DNA from: Candidatus Omnitrophota bacterium
GTDB lineage: Bacteria > Hinthialibacterota > Hinthialibacteria > Hinthialibacterales > Hinthialibacteraceae
Length of the DNA stretch: 64,000 bases
Direction of reading: 5' to 3'
Assembly (NCBI GenBank): GCA_013177805.1
Contig: JABLXU010000009.1
Location: 124,001 to 188,000 of the forward strand
Shown piece after piece: positions 17,431-25,800 of this stretch. The notes below the pieces were generated by a model. It worked only from the letters and a program-made list of their open reading frames with translations. It searched no databases and had not been told where the DNA came from. A program made the position numbers and the translations under genes. Numbering within the stretch: position 1 is the stretch's first letter; each line of letters starts with the position of its first letter.

Positions 17431-17880
17431 ATGGTTCAAAGCAAGGTCAGGCAATATATCCACTGTGTATTTAGCACGAAAAATAGAGAACCATGGATTT
17501 CTACTGATTTAGAGGATGTATTGTATCCGTTACTTGCCAGGATTGCACAAAAAAGGGATTCGATGATTCTAGGCGTTGGAGGAATCGAAAATCATATTCA
17601 TGTCCTGCTTTCATTATCCCCAACTATCTCATTGTCTCAAATGATCCAATATTTGAAAGGAACTTCCTCCTATTGGATCCGAAGAAATCATCCGGAGATA
17701 GATTATTTTCATTGGCAAGATGGCTATGGAGCGTTCAGCATCGGTATATCGAATTTAGAAAAAACAAGGAAATACATTCAAAAACAAAAAGAACATCATC
17801 AAAATGTCAGTTTTGAGCAGGAATATGAAGTAATATTGAAAAAGCACGACTTATTGATCGATGACTTGGTTTGGATGTAA
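17431..17880 (+). CDS. REP-associated tyrosine transposase (IS200-like Y1)
   Basis: A 149-residue transposase of the IS200/IS605 Y1 superfamily. The HUH metal-binding motif is ENHIHVLL, and the catalytic tyrosine is in RKYIQKQKEHHQN. QDGYGAFSIG is typical of the stand-alone IS200-like branch that includes REP-associated enzymes (RAYTs). The ATG at 17431 follows a GGAAAGG site; the frame upstream is repeat sequence. The gene is visibly AT-richer than its neighbours. It lies between two 225-bp repeats of palindromes, as expected if it acts on those hairpins. No second ORF (TnpB) is present. Confidence 0.9.
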   Translation: MVQSKVRQYIHCVFSTKNREPWISTDLEDVLYPLLARIAQKRDSMILGVGGIENHIHVLLSLSPTISLSQMIQYLKGTSSYWIRRNHPEIDYFHWQDGYGAFSIGISNLEKTRKYIQKQKEHHQNVSFEQEYEVILKKHDLLIDDLVWM

Positions 17881-17904
17881 TTTTATAAGAATTTAGTCCA
17901 GGTT

Positions 17905-18129
17905 TATTCCGCCCAGGGTTTTAACCATCGGCCCCAGGGACAGCAGGCCATTTCCAGGTTACCGCAGGCCGCCCAGGGTTGAAACCCTGGGCTGCTTTCG
18001 GCGGCCCCTTGAAAGGGGCGCTTGAAAAAAGAATTGAGGCAACAGGAAAAAGGTTTATAGCAACGAAAAGTAACTTGGAGCCCCCTTCAGGGGGCGTCTG
18101 TGCAGCAGCCGAGGGTTTTAACCCTCGGC
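17905..18129. repeat. Compound REP-like repeat, right copy
   Basis: The unit matches 17183-17407 over its full 225 bp with only about ten substitutions and no length change. All four palindromes are kept, with the first arm region slightly altered. A partial third copy (CAGGGACAGCAGGCCATTTC and onwards) runs on to about 18190, just before the ribosome site of the following enzyme gene. With it, the 17881-18233 gap is almost fully explained. Confidence 0.88.
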
Positions 18130-18233
18130 CCCAGGGACAGCAGGCCATTTCCAGGTTGCCACAGGCCGCCCAGGGTTTTATCCATCGGCTTGAACTCGGC
18201 ATAAACTTGGCATATTTCCACGGAGGATTACCC

Positions 18234-19568
18234 ATGAAACGCCGCGATGTGTTGTCGTTGTTGTCGATCGGGGGAATGGGCATGGCCGGGGCGTTCGCGC
18301 CCGCCGCGTGGAGCGCGGACGAATCCGCCCCCGCGTCCAGTCCGGGTACCCGGATCACCGATGTCAAAGTTGTGTTGACCGCGCCGGAGCGGATCCGTCT
18401 GGTGGTGGTGAAAGTCGAAACCAATCAGCCGGGGCTGTACGGCTGGGGCTGCGCCACTTTCACCCAGCGGCCGCTGACCGTGAAGACCGCCGTCGAGGAA
18501 TACCTGCGGCCTTTCCTCATCGGCAAGGATCCATCCAACATCGAAGATATCTGGCAGTCGTGTTTTGTCAGCAGCTATTGGCGTAACGGGCCGGTGCTCA
18601 ACAACGCCATTGCCGGCGTAGACATGGCTCTGTGGGACATCAAAGGCAAGCAGGCCGGAATGCCGGTGTATCAATTGCTCGGGGGGAAATGCCGCTTCGC
18701 CGCTGATCTTTACGCCCATGCTTCGGGACGTGATCTCCAGCGCCTGGAAGAAAATGTCCGCCGGTGGATGGAGCGGGGCTACCGCCACATCCGCGTCCAG
18801 GTCTCCATTCCCGGATACGCCACGTACGGATCGGCCTCGGATCAAAAAATGGCGGATGAACACCTGCCCAAGGGAACCAGCGTGTTCGAGCCGTCCGCTT
18901 ATGTCCGGCGCATCCCGGAAATGTTTGAATACCTGCGCGATAAGATCGGCTGGGAATTGGAACTGCTGCACGACATCCACGAGCGGATTTCGTGCGCTCA
19001 GGCGGTGTGGCTTGCCAAGCGGCTCGAGCCGTACAACCTATATTTCCTGGAAGATCCCCTGCCGCCGGAAGAGGTCGATCATTTCCGCCTGATCCGCCAG
19101 CAATGCGCCACGCCGCTGGCCATGGGGGAACTCTTCAACAACGCGCACGAGTGGAACGATTTGATCTCTCAGCGCCTGATCGATTTCATCCGCGTGCATC
19201 TCTCGCAGATCGGCGGCCTCTCCCCCGCCCGCAAGCTGGCCGCGTTCGCCGAAGCCTTCGGTGTCAAGACCGCGTGGCACGGCCCCGGCGATCTCTCGCC
19301 CTTCGGCCAGGCCGCCAACGTCGCTCTGGATCTCGCCTGCTACAACTTCGGCATCCAGGAACAGCACATCTACAACGACGCGGCCCAGGAAGTCTTTCCC
19401 GGCTGTTTGAAAATCGAGAATGGCTACATGTTCGCCAACGAAGCTCCCGGCTGGGGCATCGAGTGCGACGAGGAGAAAGCCAAGCAATTCCCGTATCCCG
19501 AATCGCCCAGTTTCGATCAATTCTGGGGCAACACCCGCCGGCGCGATGGGACCATCGTGCGGCCGTGA
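18234..19568 (+). CDS. Exported mannonate dehydratase-like enolase-superfamily protein
   Basis: A 444-residue protein of the mandelate racemase/muconate lactonizing group, closest in pattern to the D-mannonate dehydratase/RspA branch. It shows a metal/base region LLHDIHERISCAQAVWLAKR, YFLEDPLPPEE, TPLAMGELFNN and KTAWHGPGDLSP. The N-terminus MKRRDVLSLLSIGGMGMAGA is a Tat-like leader ending near AWSADES. GGAGG stands 8 nt before ATG 18234. Family enzymes dehydrate acid sugars, giving 2-keto-3-deoxy products, which would feed the KDG kinase at 4 kb. Export is unusual because the known relatives are cytosolic. The exact substrate is not determined. Confidence 0.85.
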   Translation: MKRRDVLSLLSIGGMGMAGAFAPAAWSADESAPASSPGTRITDVKVVLTAPERIRLVVVKVETNQPGLYGWGCATFTQRPLTVKTAVEEYLRPFLIGKDPSNIEDIWQSCFVSSYWRNGPVLNNAIAGVDMALWDIKGKQAGMPVYQLLGGKCRFAADLYAHASGRDLQRLEENVRRWMERGYRHIRVQVSIPGYATYGSASDQKMADEHLPKGTSVFEPSAYVRRIPEMFEYLRDKIGWELELLHDIHERISCAQAVWLAKRLEPYNLYFLEDPLPPEEVDHFRLIRQQCATPLAMGELFNNAHEWNDLISQRLIDFIRVHLSQIGGLSPARKLAAFAEAFGVKTAWHGPGDLSPFGQAANVALDLACYNFGIQEQHIYNDAAQEVFPGCLKIENGYMFANEAPGWGIECDEEKAKQFPYPESPSFDQFWGNTRRRDGTIVRP

Positions 19569-19817
19569 GGGGAGAAAAAGGATGGATGGGGAAGAGATGT
19601 CCGCAGAGAAGAAGGCAGGGCGGGCGGTCTCCTAGGGTGCCCGAGGTATCTTTTCCCTAAAAGGTTTTTATGCTAAGATAAAAAAATATGATATATGAAT
19701 CGATGTTTTACGGTTTTACGCTAGCCCGGCGGATTGTTCCTCGGGCTAATTTCACGCTTAGGGGCGCCGGCGGATTTCCGGCGCCGTGCACAGCCGGGAA
19801 GGAGGGCCTCGCTTCCG

Positions 19818-20882
19818 ATGAAACGCATCCTGGTCACGGGTGGCGCCGGATTCATCGGTTCCAATTTCATTCAATACATGTTGGAAACGTATCCGGACCT
19901 TCAGGTGATCAACTTAGACAAATTGACATACGCGGGCAATCTGGAAAATCTGCGGGCGGTGGAGCGGGACAGCCGCTATTCGTTTTTTCAGGGGGATATC
20001 GCCGACCGCCAGGTGGTGATGGAATTGCTCTCCCGCAAAAAAGTGGACGCGATCGTCAATTTTGCCGCGGAAACCCACGTGGACCGTTCGATTCTCCGGC
20101 CGGACGACTTTCTCAAAACCGATATCTTTGGCGTATTCGCGCTGCTCGAAGCCGCGCGCCACTTCTCTATCGCCCGCTTCGTGCAGATCAGCACCGACGA
20201 GGTCTATGGCCCCATCCCTGAAGGCGCCGCCTCAGAAGCCAGCCCTCTGGCCCCCTCGTCACCCTACTCGGCCAGCAAGGGAGGAGCCGATCTGCTGTGT
20301 CACGCTTATTTCGTGACCTACAACGTCCCGGTGGTGGTGACCCGCGCGGCCAATAATTACGGGCCGTATCAATATCCAGAAAAATTCATCCCCCTGTTCA
20401 TCACCAATGCCCTGGAAGACAAACCGCTGCCCCTCTACGGGGACGGCCGCCAGGTGCGCGAATGGTTGTACGTGACGGACCATTGCCGCGCCATCGACCG
20501 GGTGTTGCGCGAAGGCCGGCCGGGCGAGATCTATAACATCGGCGGTTATTCCGAGGAACAGAACCGCGTGATCGCCGAGACGATCGTCGAACTCTGCAAG
20601 AAAAGCCCGGAACTCATCACGTTCGTCGAGGACCGGCCCGGCCATGATGTCCGCTACGCCCTGGATAGCAGCAAGATCAAAGCCCTCGGGTGGGAACCCC
20701 GCGTCAGCCTTGAAGAAGGTCTTGCCAAAACCGTAGCGTGGTATAAAAAGAACAAGGATTGGTGGAAAAAGATCAAGGAAGCCGATTTCAAAAATTACTA
20801 CACGGCGCAATACGGCAAACGGCTACAGAAAAAAGGACCGGGGAACGGAGGAGAGCCGGGGAACACCCCTTCGCGTTCCTGA
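19818..20882 (+). CDS. rfbB: dTDP-glucose 4,6-dehydratase
   Basis: A 354-residue extended short-chain dehydrogenase. The NAD-binding motif is TGGAGFIGSNF at the N-terminus. NFAAETHVDRSI, STDEVYGP and the YSASKGG catalytic Tyr-Lys pair follow, with NNYGPYQYPEKFIPLF typical of RfbB. It converts dTDP-glucose to dTDP-4-keto-6-deoxyglucose. GGAGG lies about 12 nt before ATG 19818. The C-terminal tail after YYTAQYGKR is low-complexity. The nucleotidyltransferase supplying its substrate is encoded 236 bp downstream. No RfbC or RfbD is visible, so the final sugar is unknown. Confidence 0.93.
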   Translation: MKRILVTGGAGFIGSNFIQYMLETYPDLQVINLDKLTYAGNLENLRAVERDSRYSFFQGDIADRQVVMELLSRKKVDAIVNFAAETHVDRSILRPDDFLKTDIFGVFALLEAARHFSIARFVQISTDEVYGPIPEGAASEASPLAPSSPYSASKGGADLLCHAYFVTYNVPVVVTRAANNYGPYQYPEKFIPLFITNALEDKPLPLYGDGRQVREWLYVTDHCRAIDRVLREGRPGEIYNIGGYSEEQNRVIAETIVELCKKSPELITFVEDRPGHDVRYALDSSKIKALGWEPRVSLEEGLAKTVAWYKKNKDWWKKIKEADFKNYYTAQYGKRLQKKGPGNGGEPGNTPSRS

Positions 20883-21118
20883 CGGACGGGGGGGAATGGC
20901 GGCCGGGGAAGTGGTGCTGGGAAGAGACATTGGATTATTGAAATAGATCACGAATTGATCGCGGCAGGCTGATCTAGGCGGCAAGGTGGATTGAGCGGGG
21001 TGGAATCACCCAGCGCGACAAGAAAGATCAAGGCGGCGCGAGGAATCCATCCCCATGTTGAATTTCCGGGAAAAGCGATCCTTTCCCGTTGAATATAGGA
21101 AGGAATTGATACCTCACC

Positions 21119-21856
21119 ATGAAAGGCGTGATCACGGCGGGCGGATTGGGCACGCGGCTGCTGCCCATGACCCGGGTTACCAACAAGCACCTTCTTCCTG
21201 TGTACGACCGGCCCATGATCTTTTATCCCTTGGAAGCCTTGGTCCAGGCCGGCATCGAAGACATCATGATCATCACCGGCGGCAATCACGCCGGCGATTT
21301 TTTACCCCTCCTGGGCGACGGCAGCGAATTCGGCCTCAAGCAGTTGCGGTATACGTATCAACGGCGGGAAGGCGGAATCGCCGAGGCGTTATCCCTCACC
21401 CGGGATTTCGTGGGGGAAGACAAAGTGGTGGTGATGCTCGGCGACAATATTTTAGAAAAGAGTATCGTTCCCTACGTCGAAAAATTCCGACACCAACCGC
21501 ACGGCGCCCGGATTCTGCTCAAGGAAGTGGAGCATCCCGAGTTCTATGGGGTTCCCACTCTGGATGAAACGGGCCGCATTATTCAGATCACGGAAAAACC
21601 GTCATCCCCCCCTACCCGGTATGCCGTCATCGGTGTCTACATGTATGACCACCGCGTGTTCGACATCATCAGCCGGCTTACACCGTCCGGCCGGGGCGAA
21701 TTGGAAATCACCGATGTCAATAACGCCTATCTCGAAGAAGGCTTGTTGGATTACGATATTCTGGAAGGCTGGTGGGCCGATTGCGGCGAAACCCGCCAAT
21801 CCTTGCATGAAGCCGGTTGTCTGGTCGCCCGGACCGGCGCAAACAACCGGGAATGA
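21119..21856 (+). CDS. rfbA: Glucose-1-phosphate thymidylyltransferase (short form)
   Basis: A 245-residue nucleotidyltransferase. The signature GVITAGGLGTRLLPMT opens the protein, with VTNKHLLPVYDRPMIFYPL next, then the metal Asp in VVVMLGDNI and ITEKPSSPPT. It is about 45 residues shorter than enterobacterial RfbA, as in the short group found in many Gram-positive and archaeal genomes. It makes dTDP-glucose for the adjacent dehydratase. The 20883-21118 gap before it contains nothing recognisable. Its stop overlaps the start of the M16 peptidase gene (ATGA). Confidence 0.92.
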   Translation: MKGVITAGGLGTRLLPMTRVTNKHLLPVYDRPMIFYPLEALVQAGIEDIMIITGGNHAGDFLPLLGDGSEFGLKQLRYTYQRREGGIAEALSLTRDFVGEDKVVVMLGDNILEKSIVPYVEKFRHQPHGARILLKEVEHPEFYGVPTLDETGRIIQITEKPSSPPTRYAVIGVYMYDHRVFDIISRLTPSGRGELEITDVNNAYLEEGLLDYDILEGWWADCGETRQSLHEAGCLVARTGANNRE

Positions 21857-23118
21857 AAATGAATAAACACGCCAATCCCTTGCTTCCTTATTCCCAACAA
21901 ATCCTTCCCAGCGGCCTGACTCTGGTGCACAAGGCGGTCCGCGTGGCCCCCATTGTGGCCCTTGATTTTTGGGTGCCCAGCGGCGCGGCCCACGATCCCG
22001 AGCCGCATTTCGGCCTTGCCCATTTCTATGAGCACATGTTCTTTAAGGGAACCGAGCGCTACGGCGCAGGTGTGATGGACCGTGTCATCACCGCCCTCGG
22101 CGGCTATAACAACGCCTCAACCTCGCTGGATTACACCCATTACTACGTGGTCCTGCCCAGTGCCGGATGGCGCGCGGCGCTCGACGTGCTGATGGACTCC
22201 CTCCGTCACCCTCTCTTCGATCCTCACGAGATCGAGAACGAGCGGTCGGTCATCATCGAGGAGATCAAGCGCCACGAGGACAATCCCCTCTCGAAAATCT
22301 ACGACGAATTCACCCAGGCGGCCTTCGCCCGTTGCCCGTACAGCCGGCGGGTTCTGGGAACGGAAGAATCGCTGCACACCATCACCCGCGGGACGTTTTT
22401 GGATTTCCTTCACACCCGTTACCGCTTGGACAACGTGACGCTCTGCGTGGTGGGCGATGTGTCCCGGGAAGAGGTGGAGGACGCGGTCAACGCGCTGGCC
22501 GGGGATTCCGAACCGGCTACGGCCTCTCCCGCGCCTCCGTCCTGGGAGATCATCCAGGAACCTCAAGAAGTGACCCTCCAGCGGGATGTGAATCAGGCGT
22601 ATTTGCTGATCGGGTATCCCACCCCTTCCATCGTGGGAACCCCCGATGAATACGCCCTTGATCTTCTCTCCATCATTCTGGGGGAAGGCCGATCCTCCCG
22701 CCTGCATCGCCGCTTGCATGATGAGTTGGGTTTGGTCTCCTCGATCAGCACCACATCGTGGACCTTGGCGCGCGCGGGCCTCTTTTTGATGGAAGCCGTG
22801 ACCGATCCAGACAAACTGGCCACCGTCGAATCCGAAATCCTCCATGAACTTGAAAAGGTGAGTGAAGGCGTCACGGAGGAGGAACTACGGAAAGCCAAGA
22901 ACATCGCCCGCGCCGATTTCGATTTTTCCAACGAGAAAATCATCAATATTTCCACTACCTATGGTTACAGCCGCGTGACCACCACTATCGAACACGCGGT
23001 GCATTACCTCGAAGTGTTGGAATCGGTTACTCCCGATCAGCTGCGGCGGACTTTCGAGACTCTGTTGATTCCCTCCCGCCGTTGCAAGGGCTTGTTGATG
23101 CCGAAGAATGGGAAATGA
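21853..23118 (+). CDS. M16 family zinc metallopeptidase
   Basis: A 421-residue inverzincin. The inverted zinc motif HFYEH has His57, Glu60 and His61, and the third ligand is in ENERSVIIEEIKRHED. Two M16 half-domains are present, and the second lacks the zinc motif, as usual. There is no signal peptide, so it is probably cytosolic, like the processing-peptidase-like bacterial members. The ATG overlaps the upstream stop, giving translational coupling to rfbA, although no functional link is evident. The NIF3 gene follows after 33 bp. Confidence 0.93.
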   Translation: MKMNKHANPLLPYSQQILPSGLTLVHKAVRVAPIVALDFWVPSGAAHDPEPHFGLAHFYEHMFFKGTERYGAGVMDRVITALGGYNNASTSLDYTHYYVVLPSAGWRAALDVLMDSLRHPLFDPHEIENERSVIIEEIKRHEDNPLSKIYDEFTQAAFARCPYSRRVLGTEESLHTITRGTFLDFLHTRYRLDNVTLCVVGDVSREEVEDAVNALAGDSEPATASPAPPSWEIIQEPQEVTLQRDVNQAYLLIGYPTPSIVGTPDEYALDLLSIILGEGRSSRLHRRLHDELGLVSSISTTSWTLARAGLFLMEAVTDPDKLATVESEILHELEKVSEGVTEEELRKAKNIARADFDFSNEKIINISTTYGYSRVTTTIEHAVHYLEVLESVTPDQLRRTFETLLIPSRRCKGLLMPKNGK

Positions 23119-23151
23119 GGCGCCGCTTTGTGCCGCTGCGGTGAATACGCC

Positions 23152-24237
23152 ATGAAAATCAAGGACTTTACCCGAATCCTCGAACACGCCGTCCCTCTCG
23201 AATGGGCCTTGCCGGACGATCCCGTGGGCTTGCAAGTAGGCGACCCGGAACGGGAGATCCGCCGGATATTGCCGGGACTGGAGATGTCCACTGCTTTTCT
23301 TGAGGAGGCGGTCCGGCTCCAGGCCGATTTTCTCTTGGTGCATCATCCCCTGATTTTCCACCCGCTGCGCCGCCTGTTGGCAAATAACCCCGTGCAACGG
23401 CTGACGCGCGAATTGGTCCGGCGGGATCTGGCGCTGTATGCGATGCACACCAATTTCGATCTGCACCCCCAGGGGATGGTTCCCCTCTGGGCGCGCAAAC
23501 TGGGATGCGTCCGCGTGACCCCTCTGGCCGCCAAACCCCAAGCCGAACGGTTGAAACTGGTGACCTTCGTTCCGCCCGAACACACGGACCGTGTGCGCGA
23601 AGCCCTGGGCCGCGCCGGGGCGGGGTTCATCGGCGAGTATGACCTATGCTCGTTCACGTCGCGGGGAACCGGTACGTTTCGCGGTTCCGAACGCAGCCAA
23701 CCGTTCCTGGGCCGGGCAGGGGCTTTTGAACGGGCGGAGGAAGACCGGCTGGAGATGGTTTTGCCCACATCGCGAAAGGGAGCCGTGATTCAGGCATTGT
23801 TTGAATCCCATCCCTACGAGGAACCAGCCTACGATTTGTATCCCCTGGAAGACCTGCGGGACCTGCGCCAAGCCCTCTGGATCGCGGAATTTGGCCGGAA
23901 GCTCTCCTGGAGTGAATTTGAGAAACGGATCGTGAAGAGTCTTCCTGGGCTCAAATCCCTGGGCGGCGTGCGACCGGACCGCCGCCGTCCGGTCCGCCGT
24001 TTCGCGGTATCGACGGGCAGCGGCAACTCATTGCCGGCCCTGGTTTACCCTCTCGATGTGGATGTGTTTCTGACGGGAGAAATGGGTTATCACGCCTTAT
24101 GGGAAGCGAATGAAAACCGGCTGAATGTGGTCACTGTGGGCCATGATTGGAGCGAATCGTTGTTCGGGGAAGCCGTAACCGCCCTTATAGAACCTCTCAC
24201 CCGCGAACAGGATCTCACTTGGCTGAGGTCCCGGTAA
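23152..24237 (+). CDS. NIF3 / DUF34 dinuclear metal protein
   Basis: A 361-residue protein of the widely conserved NIF3 family. The metal-binding features are VHHPLIFHPL and AMHTNFDLHPQG in the N-terminal half and TGEMGYHALWEANEN with VVTVGHDWSE at the end. A central insert (about residues 130-235, including ESHPYEEPAYDLY) is the PII-like YqfO domain seen in longer members. The biochemical role is unsettled; old GTP cyclohydrolase annotations are not well supported. It probably shares a transcript with rfbA and the M16 gene. Confidence 0.9.
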   Translation: MKIKDFTRILEHAVPLEWALPDDPVGLQVGDPEREIRRILPGLEMSTAFLEEAVRLQADFLLVHHPLIFHPLRRLLANNPVQRLTRELVRRDLALYAMHTNFDLHPQGMVPLWARKLGCVRVTPLAAKPQAERLKLVTFVPPEHTDRVREALGRAGAGFIGEYDLCSFTSRGTGTFRGSERSQPFLGRAGAFERAEEDRLEMVLPTSRKGAVIQALFESHPYEEPAYDLYPLEDLRDLRQALWIAEFGRKLSWSEFEKRIVKSLPGLKSLGGVRPDRRRPVRRFAVSTGSGNSLPALVYPLDVDVFLTGEMGYHALWEANENRLNVVTVGHDWSESLFGEAVTALIEPLTREQDLTWLRSR

Positions 24238-24317
24238 AACTTTCTGTTCCCTAGGATTCTTGTTTTCTGGCAAACGGAGTGACGGTTTCGCGGCACCGGA
24301 TCCCCCGCCATTTGTGT

Positions 24318-25559
24318 TTATTTCTTCCGGCTTACTACCAACAACGTGAAGTCATCCAGGCGTTCCCGCTTTTCACGAAATCGTTCCGCCGCATCGAGGA
24401 TTTGTTTCGCGAGCCGGTCCGGGGGCCAATCGTGATGTTGCGCGAACAAATCCAACAGTTTCCCGATTCCGAAAAACTGGCCTTGAGGATTCTGCACATC
24501 CGTGACTCCATCCGTGTAAAACAAAACCGAGTCGCCCGGTTCCAAGGCCAGCCGGTATTCCGGGTAGGAATCCACGGGAAACGTGCGCAACGGGTAAGAA
24601 GGTTCCTGTTTCAGCACCGTGGGATGATCCGCCCGGGCCGAATAATACAAACCAGGAACATGACCGGCGGAAGCATATGTAAACTCCATGGTGGTGAGAT
24701 CCAACACGCCGTAAATCATGGTCACATAATGATCGCTGGAGAGATTGGCATTGAGTTTGCGGTCAAAGATCCGCAACGCTTCACTGGGTTGTCCGATGCC
24801 TTTCCCGAACTCTTTCACAACCATTTGCGTGAGCGCCATCACCACGGCCGCGGCCGCTCCATGCCCCGCGATGTCCGCCATCACCAGGCCCCAGTGATTT
24901 TCATCCCAGGGAATCACGTCGTAGTAATCGCCGCCGATCTGCATCGAAGGTTCGTACACAGCGGCCATGGAAATGTCCGGATGCGAGGGAAAGGATTGCG
25001 GCAAAAAGGAACGCTGAATCGCCGCGGTTTCACGGAGATCCCGCTCGGCCAACCGGCGGAACCGCGCGTGGTGTTTCTCCAACTCCTCCATCTTTTTCCG
25101 CAAGGCGGAATGTTGAAGTGAGCCACGCACAATCGCCCGAAAATACTGGCGGCCCAATCGCCCCAGAAGGTTCTTTCCGCTGGTTTCTTGCAGGCGCTCG
25201 GGATCCTGGCCGCTCAGCGGAGGAAACAGGATGATATCTTCGATCCCATCCTCTTCGCGATTCCCCGGAAGAGTATCACCATCCGCGTCCAAAAAAATCA
25301 TGGGCACGGAGCTCCCGGCCCGCCGCGACTGCCGGTGGAATTCGATTAGTTTTTCTTGCTCGTGAGGCGGCATACCCGCCGCGCGGACCACCACCAGATC
25401 CGGCCGCAGGGTGGCAAAGATTTCATACGCCGTGTCCGCTGTATCCGCAAGGATGGTTTCACAGCGGTCTTCCATGATTAAAGAATCCCAATCCCTCCCG
25501 CTGCCGGGCGCATCATTCACCAGAAGAATCAAGGGCCGGGACTGGTTTTCATCATTCAT
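24318..25559 (-). CDS. PP2C-type (RsbU/SpoIIE) phosphatase with degenerate receiver
   Basis: A 413-residue regulator. Residues about 8-120 look like a response-regulator receiver, but the phosphoacceptor Asp position reads LVVVRAAGMP, with Arg instead of Asp, and the first acidic pair is reduced to VNDAPG. A linker helix follows, then the PPM phosphatase domain with IGGDYYDV, MADIAGHG, FYTDGVTDV and DDFTLLVV. The ATG at 25559 has AGGAAA upstream and is preferred to earlier starts. Such phosphatases usually dephosphorylate anti-sigma antagonists. No STAS or anti-sigma partner is encoded nearby. Confidence 0.9.
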   Translation of the reverse strand: MNDENQSRPLILLVNDAPGSGRDWDSLIMEDRCETILADTADTAYEIFATLRPDLVVVRAAGMPPHEQEKLIEFHRQSRRAGSSVPMIFLDADGDTLPGNREEDGIEDIILFPPLSGQDPERLQETSGKNLLGRLGRQYFRAIVRGSLQHSALRKKMEELEKHHARFRRLAERDLRETAAIQRSFLPQSFPSHPDISMAAVYEPSMQIGGDYYDVIPWDENHWGLVMADIAGHGAAAAVVMALTQMVVKEFGKGIGQPSEALRIFDRKLNANLSSDHYVTMIYGVLDLTTMEFTYASAGHVPGLYYSARADHPTVLKQEPSYPLRTFPVDSYPEYRLALEPGDSVLFYTDGVTDVQNPQGQFFGIGKLLDLFAQHHDWPPDRLAKQILDAAERFREKRERLDDFTLLVVSRKK

Positions 25560-25800
25560 CAGCGATTTCCTATTCTTGGGATCAGCGTCCCCAAGTAGAC
25601 CATTCTTAGTGGCAGCCCAAGGCTCGTTTTCCTTGCTCATGAATCGGCCGTCAGGAAACCACCCGGCCACCGTGAAGGTTCAACACCGGCATTTTTTTAA
25701 ATTTCAAAGGATAGATGATAATGAATTTCTGATTGAAGGGCAATTAGCCTATTGGTCCTTGCCAGAAACTTTTAATACCGTTTCCACCCTTCGGGCCCGC

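Larger units (their letters stand above)
17183..18129 (+). mobile_element. RAYT with flanking compound repeats
   Basis: The transposase gene and its two direct 225-bp repeats form one unit of about 950 bp. The repeat ends are sharp: both copies begin TATTCC and end AACCCTCGGC. A third, partial copy follows at 18130-18190. Solo palindromes of the same kind occur far away in the window (46094, 49676, 51155), which supports movement of repeats in trans. Confidence 0.75.

Noticed and set aside
17183..18129. Composite transposon with two insertion sequences
   Set aside because: The flanking 225-bp repeats contain no coding sequence; they are palindromic repeats, not IS copies.
16989..18233. Attachment sites or an integrated phage
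   Set aside because: No integrase of phage type, no phage genes and no tRNA are present; the direct repeats belong to the transposase element.
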